In this document: positions 8,672 through 19,283 of the stretch, in pieces
How the letters are laid out: each line of letters starts with the position of its first letter
How positions within the stretch are numbered: position 1 is the stretch's first letter
DNA from: Calendula officinalis
Lineage: Eukaryota; Streptophyta; Magnoliopsida; Asterales; Asteraceae
Direction of reading: 5' to 3'
Length of the DNA stretch: 64,000 nt
NCBI GenBank assembly: GCA_963853835.1
Contig: OY970820.1
Span: 29,846,873 to 29,910,872 of the forward strand
Translations under genes and position numbers: made by a program
Notes under the pieces: model-generated
What the model was told of the DNA's origin: nothing
Seen by the model: the letters and a program-made list of their open reading frames with translations, nothing else
Database searches by the model: none

Positions 8672-10513
8672 AAAATCTCTTTTAGAGAAGATCCAATTTC
8701 GAGCTAGAATCATCCAGATCTGAGTATTGAAGAAAAAGTTGAAGTTCGTTAATGAGAAATTAAATGTTGTAATTTTTTTGTCCAAATCGAAGATTTGATC
8801 ATGAATTAGTGTTTCTCCAGTGTTTCTAAGCATAATAGAATCAAATTCAAATCAATTCCGTCAACAATCGATCCTCAATTTGATGATTTTAGAGAAAAAG
8901 TGAAAAAGTTAAAAAGTTGCTGAAAATCGAAGAATCGAAGATTTGTTGTTATGGATTGAAAAAGATGATCGGATCAAAGTGTTAGGAAATGAAAAACGAG
9001 CAGATTGTGATTGGAATCGTTTCATTTGGTTGAGAATTGAGCTTAATCGGATTGAATTGGTGAAGTTTTTGACCGACGGAAGTTGTTCGTCACGATTATC
9101 GGCTACATGAACAAGTTCGGCCCAGATCAAACACATAAGTAGTTCGGCCCGAACTTGATTAATAGTTCGGCCCACAAAGAAGTTCGGCCCGAGCAAGGTA
9201 AGAACAAGTTCGGCGCAACTCAATACTGAAGAAGTTCGGCTTCAATTTCTTGTTCCAGAAGTTCGGCTTCCACAAAACTGATCGAACATGGTCCGCTTCA
9301 ATCCACAATCTGATTAAATTCAACACTCAATTACTTCAGTCGATTAACACTTCCTGAATCAATTCAATTTCAGATTTATAATCAAAACAGTTCGGCTTCG
9401 TCAATTGAAGCGATGTTCGTCGAAGAACAAAAACAAAAATCAATTTCGAGTTTGGCCCTTGAAGATTGAAGTTCGACTTAAACCTTTGACATAAACCTTG
9501 AAATTGAAATTGATTTTCGAATCAATTTTAATCTGATTCGTAAATCAATTTTGATTCCGGCTTGCAGATTGAATTTAATTTGAAGATTTACAAAATTAAT
9601 CGATTTGGCTTGAAGATTGAACATAATCTGAGTTATAAATCAGTTTTGATTCTGGCTTCATCTCCCATTGATTTAACTCGACTCCGATCTCTGCTTCAAA
9701 TACTTGATCTCGACTGATTCGTACGCACAATACTGCTTCCAATACTGCTTCGTACGCACAAGTCTTAATTGACAAGAGTTTTTGAACGGAGCATAAGGCC
9801 CAAAACTGAAAAATACTTGATTAAAAGTCCCAAGCTCAAGTTTAAATAAAAAGCCCAATAACAGATTATGCCCATCACGAGATCTCAGAACAAGAAACAT
9901 TTAATATCGCCCAGTTAAATACCAGCCCAATTCAGTTATCTATAAACAATTAAGCCCAATTCAAATTCAAACAATATTTTTTTTAAAACCCAAAACAAAT
10001 TTAAAAATTCTGGTATCAGCCCAATATCCAACTTAAACCTAAAACCCGAAAACCCGAAAACGTTTATATATTTTTAAAACTCGAACACAAAATTTTAAAA
10101 TGTTAATTGTTTTAAACCCGAAAATTAAAATTCGTTTAACCTGAACACAAAACGTTTACATTTTTTTTCTCCAAACCCGAACTCGAAATTTTAAATTTTT
10201 TTAAAAAAACCCAAATCAATTAAATCCAACAAGTTCAATTAGTCTAAACCTTATCACAATTTTTTTTACCCATCTCACATATCACAAGTTTTAAATTCGT
10301 TTAAATCCAATTTTATTTAAACCCAAATATAAACACTTTTAACTTCTACATTTTTTTAAGGTTTTAAAAGGAAGTTTTCACATTTTTAAGACACGAGAAC
10401 TCTAACCAAAATCTGAAATTTTTTCATTTCTCGAATCACACCATTAATTTTTTTTTACGAGATCTTCTTCATATCACCCAGAGAAAGCAATCAATCACAA
10501 TAATCGCAAAAGT
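8672..10513 (+). other. Long leader of Copia-1 with AGTTCGGC repeats
   Basis: Non-coding leader. AGTTCGGC occurs eight times between about 9117 and 9400; the full palindromic form GTTCGGCCCGAAC is at 9142-9154. The same motif forms an array in the leader of Copia-2, showing common descent. The rest (9400-10510) is AT-rich with no support for a gene. Confidence 0.75.
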
Positions 10514-11920
10514 ATGGATCCAGGCCTTGCAAAAGCGAGAAAAGCTGTCGAATATTATAAACAAACGGAGACTAAACAAGTGGTAGCTGAAGATGAAGAA
10601 CAAAAAGCAAAATTGTGCTATATGCCAAAAGCAATTGCTGAGATTTCTGATCGGTTTAATGAAGAGGCTAACAAAGAGATAGAGGTAATCAGTTCTCTCT
10701 TATCTAATTCTTCAAATACAATTGATTCTGATAAATGTTTTGCAACAAACCAGACTTCTGAAATTGAATCTTTAAAACAAAACCTTTTGAATGAAAAAGA
10801 ATTAAATACTTTATTTCAAGCAAATTTAGCTGATTTAGAAAACGAAAATGAAAAAATTGTTCATCATAATACACAACTTGTTCATTTTATTAAACAAAAT
10901 AAAAATTTTGAGAAAAAGAATCTGACGTTACAAAAACAATTATCAGAATTAACTGTTAAATATGAGACTGATATTCAACATTTGTCTCATACTATTTCTG
11001 AAAAAGAAATTGAAATAACCAATTTTAAAAGCACACAAAGTTCCACACATAATGCAGAAAATGATAAATATTACAAGTTATACATTGAAGCATGGAATGA
11101 CTATCAAATTACAAAAAATTGGTTAGAACGTAAACAAAAAGAATTTGATGATGATGAGAATCAATTTAAATCCTTAAACACACAAATAAAAGAATTATCA
11201 GAAACCCTTCATGAAAATGACTTACAAACATCACAAGAATTAAATAACAAACAAAATGTCATTAATCAACTTCAAAATGATAGAATTCAACTTTATTCCC
11301 ACGTCAAAAATCTTAAAGAAATAATTACTAAACGAGGACAAACTGATCAAACTATTCACTTGAACAAGCCTAAAGATTTCAAATATTTCAATTCACGAGA
11401 AGGTTTGGGGGCTAACAATCCTGAATATCTGAAGATGGCTTGTAATATGCTTCCAACACTGTATGATTCTAAATACATACATGTAGATGTTTGGCAGAGC
11501 TTCATTCATATGATTGATGAGGAAGAAGAGATTGAGACATTCAATAGAGCAAAGAAGGAGAATGCTCAAATTAGTTTCAACTATGCTGAATTAAATAAAA
11601 CATATGAAACTAAAAAGGCAAAATTTGAAAATGATGATTATTTTCCAATTATAAAACCAGAAGAATTTGATATTAAAGGAAATGTCGTTCTTCAACAAAA
11701 AGTAACACCAAAGATTTATGTTCCAAATATAATTCTTGAAAAGAAAATTTGTCAATTGGAAACTGAAATCGATGAAACACATAAGGCGTTTGACAAAGAA
11801 AAATCTGTTCTACAAACAAAAATTCATGAATTAGAAAATCAAATTGATGAAACACATAAATCTTATGATAAAGAGAAACTAAAGTTGCAAGCACAAATTC
11901 AAAATTTAGAATCTAAATAA
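10514..11920 (+). CDS. Retroelement coiled-coil linker protein
   Basis: 468 codons, no stop. The N-terminal ~270 residues are Lys/Glu/Gln/Asn-rich heptad-like coiled coil. From about residue 276 to 430 it matches the linker ORF of Copia-2: shared blocks include QTIHLNKPK, WQSFIHM.DEE, KAKFENDDYFPI and HKAFDKEK. In Copia-2 this protein lies between gag and protease. Here it is the main product of the element and keeps an open frame although all catalytic genes are lost, which hints at selection or recent origin. The ATG at 10514 opens the frame after the leader. No catalytic motif is seen; a structural role in particle assembly is inference. Confidence 0.75.
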   Translation: MDPGLAKARKAVEYYKQTETKQVVAEDEEQKAKLCYMPKAIAEISDRFNEEANKEIEVISSLLSNSSNTIDSDKCFATNQTSEIESLKQNLLNEKELNTLFQANLADLENENEKIVHHNTQLVHFIKQNKNFEKKNLTLQKQLSELTVKYETDIQHLSHTISEKEIEITNFKSTQSSTHNAENDKYYKLYIEAWNDYQITKNWLERKQKEFDDDENQFKSLNTQIKELSETLHENDLQTSQELNNKQNVINQLQNDRIQLYSHVKNLKEIITKRGQTDQTIHLNKPKDFKYFNSREGLGANNPEYLKMACNMLPTLYDSKYIHVDVWQSFIHMIDEEEEIETFNRAKKENAQISFNYAELNKTYETKKAKFENDDYFPIIKPEEFDIKGNVVLQQKVTPKIYVPNIILEKKICQLETEIDETHKAFDKEKSVLQTKIHELENQIDETHKSYDKEKLKLQAQIQNLESK

Positions 11921-11965
11921 AAAGATTCTCCTTTAACGGCAACGAAAAACTGTAATAACAACAGA

Positions 11966-12580
11966 ATGTTTTCTCCTGTCATGGCATATCGTGATATATA
12001 TACTATCAAGCAATCTCAGATTAACAGAGGAAATTCTAAACCTAAACCGAAATCACAAGTAAATTCCTCTACCACGTCTAAGCCTAGGAGATCCATGGTC
12101 CCACTACACTCTGATAAGAAAATGAATGCTCTCAAACAAGATATTAGAGGAACATCCGCACCTAAAACTCCAAATCCATTAGGTTCCTCTTCTAGACTTC
12201 AGCATTCTCAAATGTATAAAACTAAACCATCAACCGTGTTGAAACATTCTACATCTTCAAAGAAAATCTTTTTCAAAACTAAATCTTTAAGATATACAAG
12301 AAAAGATTTACTTTCCTTGGCACCTAAAACGACTTTTACACAAGTGCCAAAAACATCTCCTGTTTATGTTTACAAAACATCCTCGATCTTAAAAGCAAAA
12401 TGGGTTCCTAAAACTCCAAAATCTCAAATAATTCCCCGGAAATTATTTGAAAGTGAAACATCAAGTAGCAGCTTTTCTTGGAACTCTCAATCTTTAAATC
12501 AAATCGATACAACTTATCGGTGGTTTTATTCCCACGCTAACATTGTCGGACCCAAACAAAAATGGGTACCAAAAGTTTGA
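11966..12580 (+). CDS. Basic Ser/Lys-rich linker, C-terminal part
   Basis: 204 codons, rich in Ser, Lys, Thr and Pro. It ends GPKQKWVPKV, matching the GP...WVPK signature that normally precedes the protease motif WYLDSGCSRHMTG in Sirevirus-like Copia polyproteins. In Copia-1 the stop follows at once and no protease is found, so the deletion begins here. It is separated from the coiled-coil ORF by 45 nt. Probably the second half of one original linker. Confidence 0.65.
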   Translation: MFSPVMAYRDIYTIKQSQINRGNSKPKPKSQVNSSTTSKPRRSMVPLHSDKKMNALKQDIRGTSAPKTPNPLGSSSRLQHSQMYKTKPSTVLKHSTSSKKIFFKTKSLRYTRKDLLSLAPKTTFTQVPKTSPVYVYKTSSILKAKWVPKTPKSQIIPRKLFESETSSSSFSWNSQSLNQIDTTYRWFYSHANIVGPKQKWVPKV

Positions 12581-12794
12581 TTTGTTTTGCAGGAGAATGA
12601 CTTATATACACTCAGTATATGACTCGAGCTTCATCAAATGATTTATACATAATTCAATGTATAACTCGCTTTTCAAAATAATGGCTTTCAAGTACATCCG
12701 CTTGAAACCCGCCCTTATCCAGATATTCACATAAATGTAAAAACTCTTTCCCACCCCTCTTAAACTGTATATTTTTCATTATCTTTATTTTGTC

Positions 12795-12848
12795 GAGGGG
12801 GAGAAATATTAATTCTAGGGGGAGAATTAGTATTTCCAGGGGGAGAAA
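12795..12848 (+). other. Three internal polypurine-tract-like motifs
   Basis: GAGGGGGAGA, TAGGGGGAGA and CAGGGGGAGA start near 12795, 12816 and 12838, spaced about 21 bp. More copies occur near 14726, 14838 and 14894. Multiple polypurine motifs before the 3' LTR are typical of Sireviruses. Confidence 0.7.
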
Positions 12849-12914
12849 CTTTTTAATATCAATACTTTTATACCCGTTTGATTTTTTTTATCGATCAATT
12901 TTTTTTATCAAACA

Positions 12915-14520
12915 ACAATACATTCCTATGGTTTGCCAGAACCGGCCTAACCTTCCATTCTTCCAAGGGAAATATTTTTTTAGCCAAAATTGGTAAATGT
13001 GAGGGTATATGTCTAGGGTATAGATTTAGGTGAGTGCAGGGTGATGTGAAAACATGATAATATCAAGAAAACACACCTTTGAGTGCATCCAAACCGACAA
13101 TAAACCGGACAACCTCATTAAATTTGTGATCATTCATGTGTTGAATGCTTCACCAGACTTAACTGGCCCAGTCAAGCATGTGCACTCCACCACCAACCAC
13201 TCAGATTCCTCTCAATAGGAATTTGTTTCAATTCATTAGGGGACGTAGCACATAATCTATCGACTGCTCATTCGGAGTATGTTGGTATTGAAATAATTAA
13301 CCTTCTGCCCCGGGTTACGTCTTCAATTGAATGCACAATGTGTCTAGTTCTCACCGACAAATATTTCCAATATAGGACACATACTCTATTGAATAAGAAT
13401 CTCCGTGTATTCATCGGAACACTCATAGTGGCATCACAATCTGGTGCTTCACAAGGATTGAGTGGAAATCCTGCTAGAGCTAAAATCGCGCCAAATCTAA
13501 ACGCAGGTCACACATTTGAATCCACTGTTGTGCAAACGACTATTGATTCATACCGTGTGTTAACGGATACTCTATGTGAGTTCGGTTTTACCTAATTTGT
13601 TCAAGTTGATGTGCCTAAACTTTTATATCATAAAGGCAACAACTTATGCCGGAAACACATACATTTTCCGATGAAAAATCCATGTTATTCTTACAAAGTA
13701 ACATCATCAATGTTGATAAATTGCACATGAGCGTTATAGTTCACTCTCAAATTACTCCTATGATCTGCTATAACCGGCATGATCTTCCCCAGGAGCCACC
13801 TACAATATAGGACAATATGTAAGGGTACATAGGTCTATGTGAGCAGAATCAAGTATCACGGGATCTTGATTGGGGTGCGCTGAGATAAAATTTGAGAGGG
13901 GGAATGTAGTATGGGGTGCAAGTCAGCTATACATGGTACAATAAAATGAGGGAGTAGTCGAAAAATGAAAAAGTAAGCTTGAGTGAGGAGGGTGTGACAG
14001 GGTTAAATAAAACGAAAAACCCTTACCAAACTTATACAAAGTCGGGTTGCCACGTCTCTATCGGATTGCATGTGTTGCTCTCTGATATTGAAATAGACAT
14101 CATGGACCCAGTGATGCAATGCACAACCCCCCCAGCCACTCAAGTATTTCTTAAAAAGTACTTGTTTCATTTCCACGGAGACTATCTCATATGCTATCGA
14201 CATCTCACTTGGAGATTGTTGATATTGAACAAGAGGACAAGCCTCTCCAGTCCTCGCCTTCGTTTGTCCACTAATTGAGTCTAGAACCGCAATATACTTT
14301 TAGGACACAAGGTGTAATACCACGCTTATCTTTGTGATAAAGCCGGAACATTCATAGTGATACCAACATTCTTGGTATTCCACGATGATTGAATGGAAAT
14401 CCTACCAGTGCTATCATCTATTCCAACACTGAACGTAGGTCACATAGTTTGTGTAACTGTTGTGTCAACGGGTAATCTATGTGATCCCGGTTTGCCCTAT
14501 TTGCTTCGATCATTGAGATT
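12915..14520 (+). repeat. Duplicated 3' module (A and B) of Copia-1
   Basis: Two diverged copies of a ~750-bp module, about 12915-13640 and 13745-14520. Each has, in order, a GCC(A/G)G...AGG motif, GTGAGGG...TCTAGG..., and a block starting CATAGTG with GGAAATCCT and AACGTAGGTCACA-like sequence. Copia-2 carries the same pair at about 28630-30080. Copies of A encode a similar short peptide in both elements (SGNPARAKI, TFESTVVQTT). Confidence 0.6.
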
Positions 14521-15756
14521 AAATGCCAAACGATTTGATCGGATATCTAAATAATCAACATCAGTTCGATTTTCGCTGATACAATGTGAAGTATATTGAT
14601 TCATTCAAAATATGAATATATCATTCTTTTTCACATTTTGTATCTATGGGCTTCGAAGATTTTCTTCATTTCACCGCGACAAACTTCACATTTTTCATGA
14701 TGATTCCGATAAATCTTAATCATCATGAGGGGGAGAAAATCTACTAAGAAGTTCAGTTTATGAAGAAAAATTCTTACAAGACTTAAGAGAATATATTAGC
14801 CCAGTTTACTCCACATCAAAAAGACATATGCACCGATTAAGGGGGAGTAAACAAGAAACTGAAGAAGATTTGTTGAAGAATAATTGTTTGTTTGAGGGGG
14901 AGCGCAAATCTTATCCACATTTTTCTCTCAACAACAATTATCAATGATCATAAATCGACAAAGCCACAACTTCGAGAAAAGACTTCTGCTACAAACAACT
15001 CTATCTATCTATGGGTCTACATTTGAGGTCGATTTACATGAAATAATTTGTGAAGAAAAAGAAACTGACTCATCTTCAGAAATTTCTCACAAATTTTCAA
15101 CCTTACCACTACAAACCTTAAACTGACAAATCATTCTATCCAAACCACGAATCACATTCATACCTACTAAAAAATCTTAAAATTTTCAATTCATTCATTA
15201 CAGAACAACCATATCCATTTCATAACATTCATTATCCGTACAAAAGCTTAATTGTACAAATCTTTTGTTCCACACAAAACACAAATTATCCACATTCATT
15301 CAAATCTTAAATGTATATATCATTCTTTCCTATATACAAACATACACACACACACACACACATTCAAAACCTTTAACTTTCAAATTATTTCTTTCACACT
15401 ACAAACCATCATTATCCTATCCTCACAAACCTCTATTCAAAATTAAATCTTCAACATTTCTAAATCTCAGTCAAGTCATTATCAAACCGATGTTTCAGAT
15501 TATCAAAAAGACAAGGATATAGTTCTAAAGCTCAAAAAGAGGGAGACTGGATAATGATCAAGACAGATTAAGTCTAACAATTCATGAAATCTTCTAAGAT
15601 ACTTTATATTGGTTGAAAAGCCAATTAAAAGTTCTATTCTTATCTGATTATCCAAATCTGAAGCTGATACTTTATTAAAACTACTCAACGGATATTCTAG
15701 TTTCAGATTTTGCTCGAAAAGAAGATTTCAAGAACATGCTATCCAAACTATTGATA
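14521..15756 (+). other. 3' non-coding region of Copia-1
   Basis: AT-rich with several AGGGGGAG motifs and a (CA)n run near 15343-15361. Parts align with the end of Copia-2 (for example the stretch around TTTATATTGGTTGAAAAGCC). No reading frame is convincing. Confidence 0.6.
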
Positions 15757-15769
15757 CAAAGGGGGAGAT
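15757..15769 (+). other. Polypurine tract of Copia-1
   Basis: CAAAGGGGGAGAT directly precedes the 3' LTR and would prime plus-strand synthesis. Confidence 0.85.
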
Positions 15770-16036
15770 TGTTAGGGTCATTTATATTGTATCAAATAGT
15801 ATAGGGACTAGTTGTGTAATATTGCTAAATGGTAAACTAGTCATAAGCCTTAAATCATGTAATTAGGCTTATTTAGTAAGTGATTAGGCATGTTTAGTAA
15901 GGAGGTATAAATACCTTTCTTTTAGGCTTAATTTGTAAGCTTTCCCACACAATTACTGAATATACGTTTCTGAAAGTTTCAATTCCATCTATTCTCTCTC
16001 AATTACACACACTTACACCAAGAACACACACACAAA
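15770..16036 (+). repeat. 3' LTR of Copia-1, truncated
   Basis: 267 bp starting TGTTAGGGTC. It matches the 5' LTR until the CACACACA run and then diverges, lacking the last ~60 bp. About four substitutions separate the copies. Confidence 0.85.
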
Positions 16037-16496
16037 ATATGTTAATCTAAAGATACGTTGATTCAAAGAATACCATGAAATTATTACTGAAAATTTGTTC
16101 AACAAAAGAACATTAATAATTGTTACTTAAAATTTAATTTTCATAAAATTATCAAATAAATGTTCCAAAGTCTCGGACAAAAAGTGAATAAAACATAGAT
16201 TTTTGAATCGGTCAAAAAAGAAAAGAGTAACAGTATTGGTGCCTACTATTTGTGTCTACTTATGTGCCTACCAATTTGATCATAACAAGTGTCAAAATTA
16301 AGAGATGATATGAAAAGAGTGGATAACACATATCAAGTTTAGAAGTGTGTAACCATATAAATAGACATAAATTATAGGCATAAATATCTTATCTCAAAAG
16401 GAAAATAGGCTGAAAATTGAGCTTGAAATAAAATATAAAAATAAAACAAAAACACTTTAAATCCAAATAACTTCCGAAAGACTTCTTAGGTCTTAG
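16037..16496. other. AT-rich intergenic DNA
   Basis: Nothing coding or structured recognised between the truncated LTR and the MITE. Confidence 0.6.
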
Positions 16497-16796
16497 GGCA
16501 TGTTGTTTGGATTAGATTATTTAGCTCTAAAAGTATTTTTAAGCAAAAAGACTTATTAATTTTTTAATTTTGAAAAATAATTTTAAAAATAATGTTTAGG
16601 TTAGCTTATTGACTTATTTATATTGAAAAGTTAACAAGTAAGTGAACCTTACTTTTTAAAAACTCATTTTCAAGCTTTTCCAAAAAGTTATTTAAAAAGT
16701 CTTTATTCTCTTACCCAAACAACTTATTGACTTATTAAATTATTGGAGAAGTTAATAAATCAATAAAGACTTTTTAAAAGGTTTTCCAAACACCCT
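16497..16796. mobile_element. Probable hAT-like MITE
   Basis: AGGGCATGTTGTTTGG at the left and CCAAACACCCT at the right are imperfect inverted ends; the interior is an AT-rich fold-back with no ORF. No clean 8-bp duplication is visible, so the call is tentative. Confidence 0.45.
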
Positions 16797-16904
16797 CTTA
16801 CTAGAGAAACACTAGGCAAAACTGGGTACATAAATCCAGGGAATGGACCCTAAATTAGCTAATAAGCTCATAAGTTATAAGCTCTATTAATAAGTTTTTT
16901 TAAA

Positions 16905-17145
16905 CATGCTATAAATTAGATTAATTAGATAGTTAGTAGGGAATGAGTCCTACTCTTTTTAAATAAAGTGGAGTTAATGATGATTAAAAGTAAATGTAAG
17001 GGTAAAATGGTCATTTTACTTTGTTAAAGTAGATAGTTAGTAAGTGTGAGTTCCATTATTTTTTGTTAAATAAGATAATTTTTTCAAAATATATTATTTA
17101 TTTTGATTCAACATAAATAAATAATTAAAAAAAGTGTATCACTGT
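16905..17145. mobile_element. Decayed copy of the Stowaway-like MITE
   Basis: The interior blocks TTAGATTAATTAGATAGTTAGT..., AATGAGTCC and GTAAGGGTAAAA match the MITE at 4880-5192, but the ends are not intact. Confidence 0.65.
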
Positions 17146-17331
17146 AAAAAGTAAAAACCATATTACCCAGACGACCAACGAACAGCTCCCGTCTTTTTCG
17201 AGAAAAGACGGACCGTAGTTTATTTAATATTTTATTAATTACAGGTTACAACTTACATGACTATAGTGTATAGTCGTTTATTCTGACATATACATAATTT
17301 AAACACAAGTGTATTAAAGTAAAATTGTCAA

Positions 17332-17931
17332 TTATGCCTTCCTGAACTTAATCATGAAAGGAACATCACTTATAGCCAAACGTCTGCTTCCATCTATGTC
17401 AAAGTTAATACCAATATCTCCACAAACAGGCTTACAAAAGTCGCACACTGTCGGGCAGAACACGAGCTTGTAACCATTATTAAATTTCTCAATCTTGAAC
17501 CAATTGCTTAACGTTTCCCGACCAGGGTTTCCCGACACTCCATTACCCGTTATGATCAGTAGTCCCTCATATTCATCAAGCATCCAAACATTCGACTGAA
17601 TACAAGTTGATGAAGCCGAAAATATAATGTTAAGATCTGTGGATTCCCGAATGACACCTTTCTTGGGGTCCACGGGGGTGAATGTTAACGGGAGACCGTT
17701 ATCGAGCTCAAAGTTTTCTTGGACCACATCAAGCGGGCACGACTCATTTCTTGTGGCGGCTAATGTCACACCACCGCCACGTCCTCGGAACACCGGCAAG
17801 ATGTAGTAATCTGTGCCGGACCGTACTAAGTCCCCGTCAATGTCTCGAACTTGGTCTGGTGATGGTTGTGCTAAAGAAAGTGAGATTAATGTGGAGAAAA
17901 GAAGAAATAACAATGTTTTCATCATCTTCAA
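17332..17931 (-). CDS. Kunitz-type (miraculin-like) protease inhibitor
   Basis: 199 codons, intronless as usual for the family. Residues 1-21 are a signal peptide ending SLSLA before QPSPDQ. The mature protein has the Kunitz/STI signature: RDIDGDLVRSGTDYYILP, the first Cys block SCPLDVVQ, the second Cys before SNVWML, and the cluster FCPTVCDFCKPVC giving further disulfides, then a basic conserved end PFMIKFRKA. Such proteins are secreted or vacuolar beta-trefoils that inhibit serine proteases or have other defence or taste-protein roles. The exposed loop that carries P1 Arg/Lys in soybean trypsin inhibitor aligns here near NGLPLTFTPV, without Arg or Lys, so trypsin inhibition is uncertain. 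It is 685 bp downstream of its tandem paralogue at 18617-19207. Confidence 0.93.
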   Translation of the reverse strand: MKMMKTLLFLLFSTLISLSLAQPSPDQVRDIDGDLVRSGTDYYILPVFRGRGGGVTLAATRNESCPLDVVQENFELDNGLPLTFTPVDPKKGVIRESTDLNIIFSASSTCIQSNVWMLDEYEGLLIITGNGVSGNPGRETLSNWFKIEKFNNGYKLVFCPTVCDFCKPVCGDIGINFDIDGSRRLAISDVPFMIKFRKA

Positions 17932-17998
17932 TTGTGGGCTGATATAAAGGTTTGTTGAATTGATTGTGAGGTGTATTTAATTGCATGGGGATAATATG

Positions 17999-18007
17999 TA
18001 TTTATAG
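17999..18007 (-). promoter_or_regulatory. TATA box of Kunitz gene 17332-17931
   Basis: Minus strand CTATAAATA lies about 68 nt before the ATG. The paralogue has a TATA-like element at the same distance. Confidence 0.6.
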
Positions 18008-18616
18008 GGGAAATATATATATGGATAAGACTTAATTAGGGAATAGTTGCTGGCTGCACGTAATTGATCGACGGTATAAGTCACAGGATCCTATCTCGCT
18101 AATTTTGAAATTTAAAGTTAGGTGACCGAATTTATAATTTAATCAGGATAAATGTGAAACCCCATTGGTACACGCTATATCAATCATTATAATATATAGA
18201 TCTGGTCAAAAACTTAGCGGATGTGATGGTGGCAAAGCAGCTAAGAATAACTAATATAATAGCCTCTTTGAAATTTAAAGATCCTACTAGTAATGTTCTC
18301 TTGCTTTGATAAGTGTCCAAAAACAACTATTTTGGCGTTCCATTTCGTCAAACAAAATACAAAATTCATCACCAGTTTGGTAGATCTTATGCTCTTCAAG
18401 CAAGACGGCTTGTCAACATTACATATATAATTAGATTCACTTCAGTAATATATCATCTTTTGAACATTATCCCAAGAATATTGAGAAGTAAATTCAATAT
18501 AAAGATCAAAATATATATCATTTATTTAATTTCAACAAAAGATGTTTTTTTTATTATAGGTTAACCTCATACAAGTTATACAAGTACAACCATCCATACC
18601 ATGGGCGAAAAAGTCA
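18008..18616. other. Promoter and spacer between the two intact Kunitz genes
   Basis: AT-rich spacer with no supported gene. It should contain the 5' control region of the 17332-17931 gene and the 3' end of its neighbour. Confidence 0.6.
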
Positions 18617-19207
18617 TTATGCCTTCTTAAACATGACCTTAAGAGGCTCGTTATTTAACATCAAACTTCTACGCCCCTTTTCATCAATTGTAGAACCAAC
18701 ATCTGAACAATCCGGCTTGCAAGTGTTGCAAACCGAAGGGCAGTACACAAGTTTGTATTGATCGTCAAACTTCTGTATCTTGAACCAATTGCTTATGGTG
18801 CCCAGGCCCGGCCTTCCTAAGATCCCCTGGCTCGTTACGGTCCGTCTCCCATTAAAAAAGTCAACCCTCCAAGCCGTGTTTGGAGCACACGTCAATGCAT
18901 CAACAAACTTAATGTTAAGATCGATAGATTCCCGAATGATGCCATCTTTGTTAGAAGATGCAAAATTCACGGGTAGCCCGTTACTTGTTTCACTAACTTC
19001 TTGCACCACTTCAAGCGGGCATATCTGCCCGCTTCCACGGGCTAAGGTTAGGCCACCACCCGTGCCATGATTGGCAGGTATGATGTAGTAGTCGGTACCT
19101 GATCGGAGGATGTTATGCTGCGTGTCGAGGATAGGAGCTGGCCGGAATTGGCACGAGGAAAGTGAAAGTATTGACAAGATAATAAAAATGAGGAATTGTT
19201 TTTTCAT
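18617..19207 (-). CDS. Kunitz-type (miraculin-like) protease inhibitor
   Basis: 196 codons, single exon. A signal peptide (about residues 1-20, FLIFIILSILSLSSC) is followed by a Kunitz domain: LDTQHNILRSGTDYYIIPA, CPLEVVQ, the second Cys before NTAWRV, FCP-type cluster YCPSVCNTCKPDC, and the end PLKVMFKKA. Cys spacing and length fit a complete four- to six-Cys family member. It is a tandem duplicate of the 17332-17931 gene in the same orientation, with clear divergence in the body, so the two may differ in target protease. As in its neighbour, the loop NGLPVNFASS has no Arg or Lys at the expected P1 place. Confidence 0.93.
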   Translation of the reverse strand: MKKQFLIFIILSILSLSSCQFRPAPILDTQHNILRSGTDYYIIPANHGTGGGLTLARGSGQICPLEVVQEVSETSNGLPVNFASSNKDGIIRESIDLNIKFVDALTCAPNTAWRVDFFNGRRTVTSQGILGRPGLGTISNWFKIQKFDDQYKLVYCPSVCNTCKPDCSDVGSTIDEKGRRSLMLNNEPLKVMFKKA

Positions 19208-19273
19208 TTTGTGGAATTTTTGATTAAGTTATTGTAGTTTTTTTAGTAGTATTTGATGGTAACGGGGTTGCAT

Positions 19274-19283
19274 GTATTTATGG
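19274..19283 (-). promoter_or_regulatory. TATA-like box of Kunitz gene 18617-19207
   Basis: Minus strand CCATAAATAC about 67 nt before the ATG, at the same spacing as in the paralogue. Confidence 0.5.

Larger units (their letters stand above)
8328..16036 (+). mobile_element. Copia-1: non-autonomous Sirevirus-like Copia retrotransposon
   Basis: Defined by direct LTRs at 8328 and 15770 (about four substitutions over ~265 aligned bases), a tRNA-Met-type primer site after the 5' LTR, and a polypurine tract before the 3' LTR. It contains no gag, protease, integrase or reverse transcriptase. The only long frames are a coiled-coil protein and a basic Ser/Lys-rich protein that correspond to the gag-protease linker of Copia-2. 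The 3' LTR lacks its last ~60 bp, so no target duplication is visible. It must have depended on proteins made elsewhere. Confidence 0.9.
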
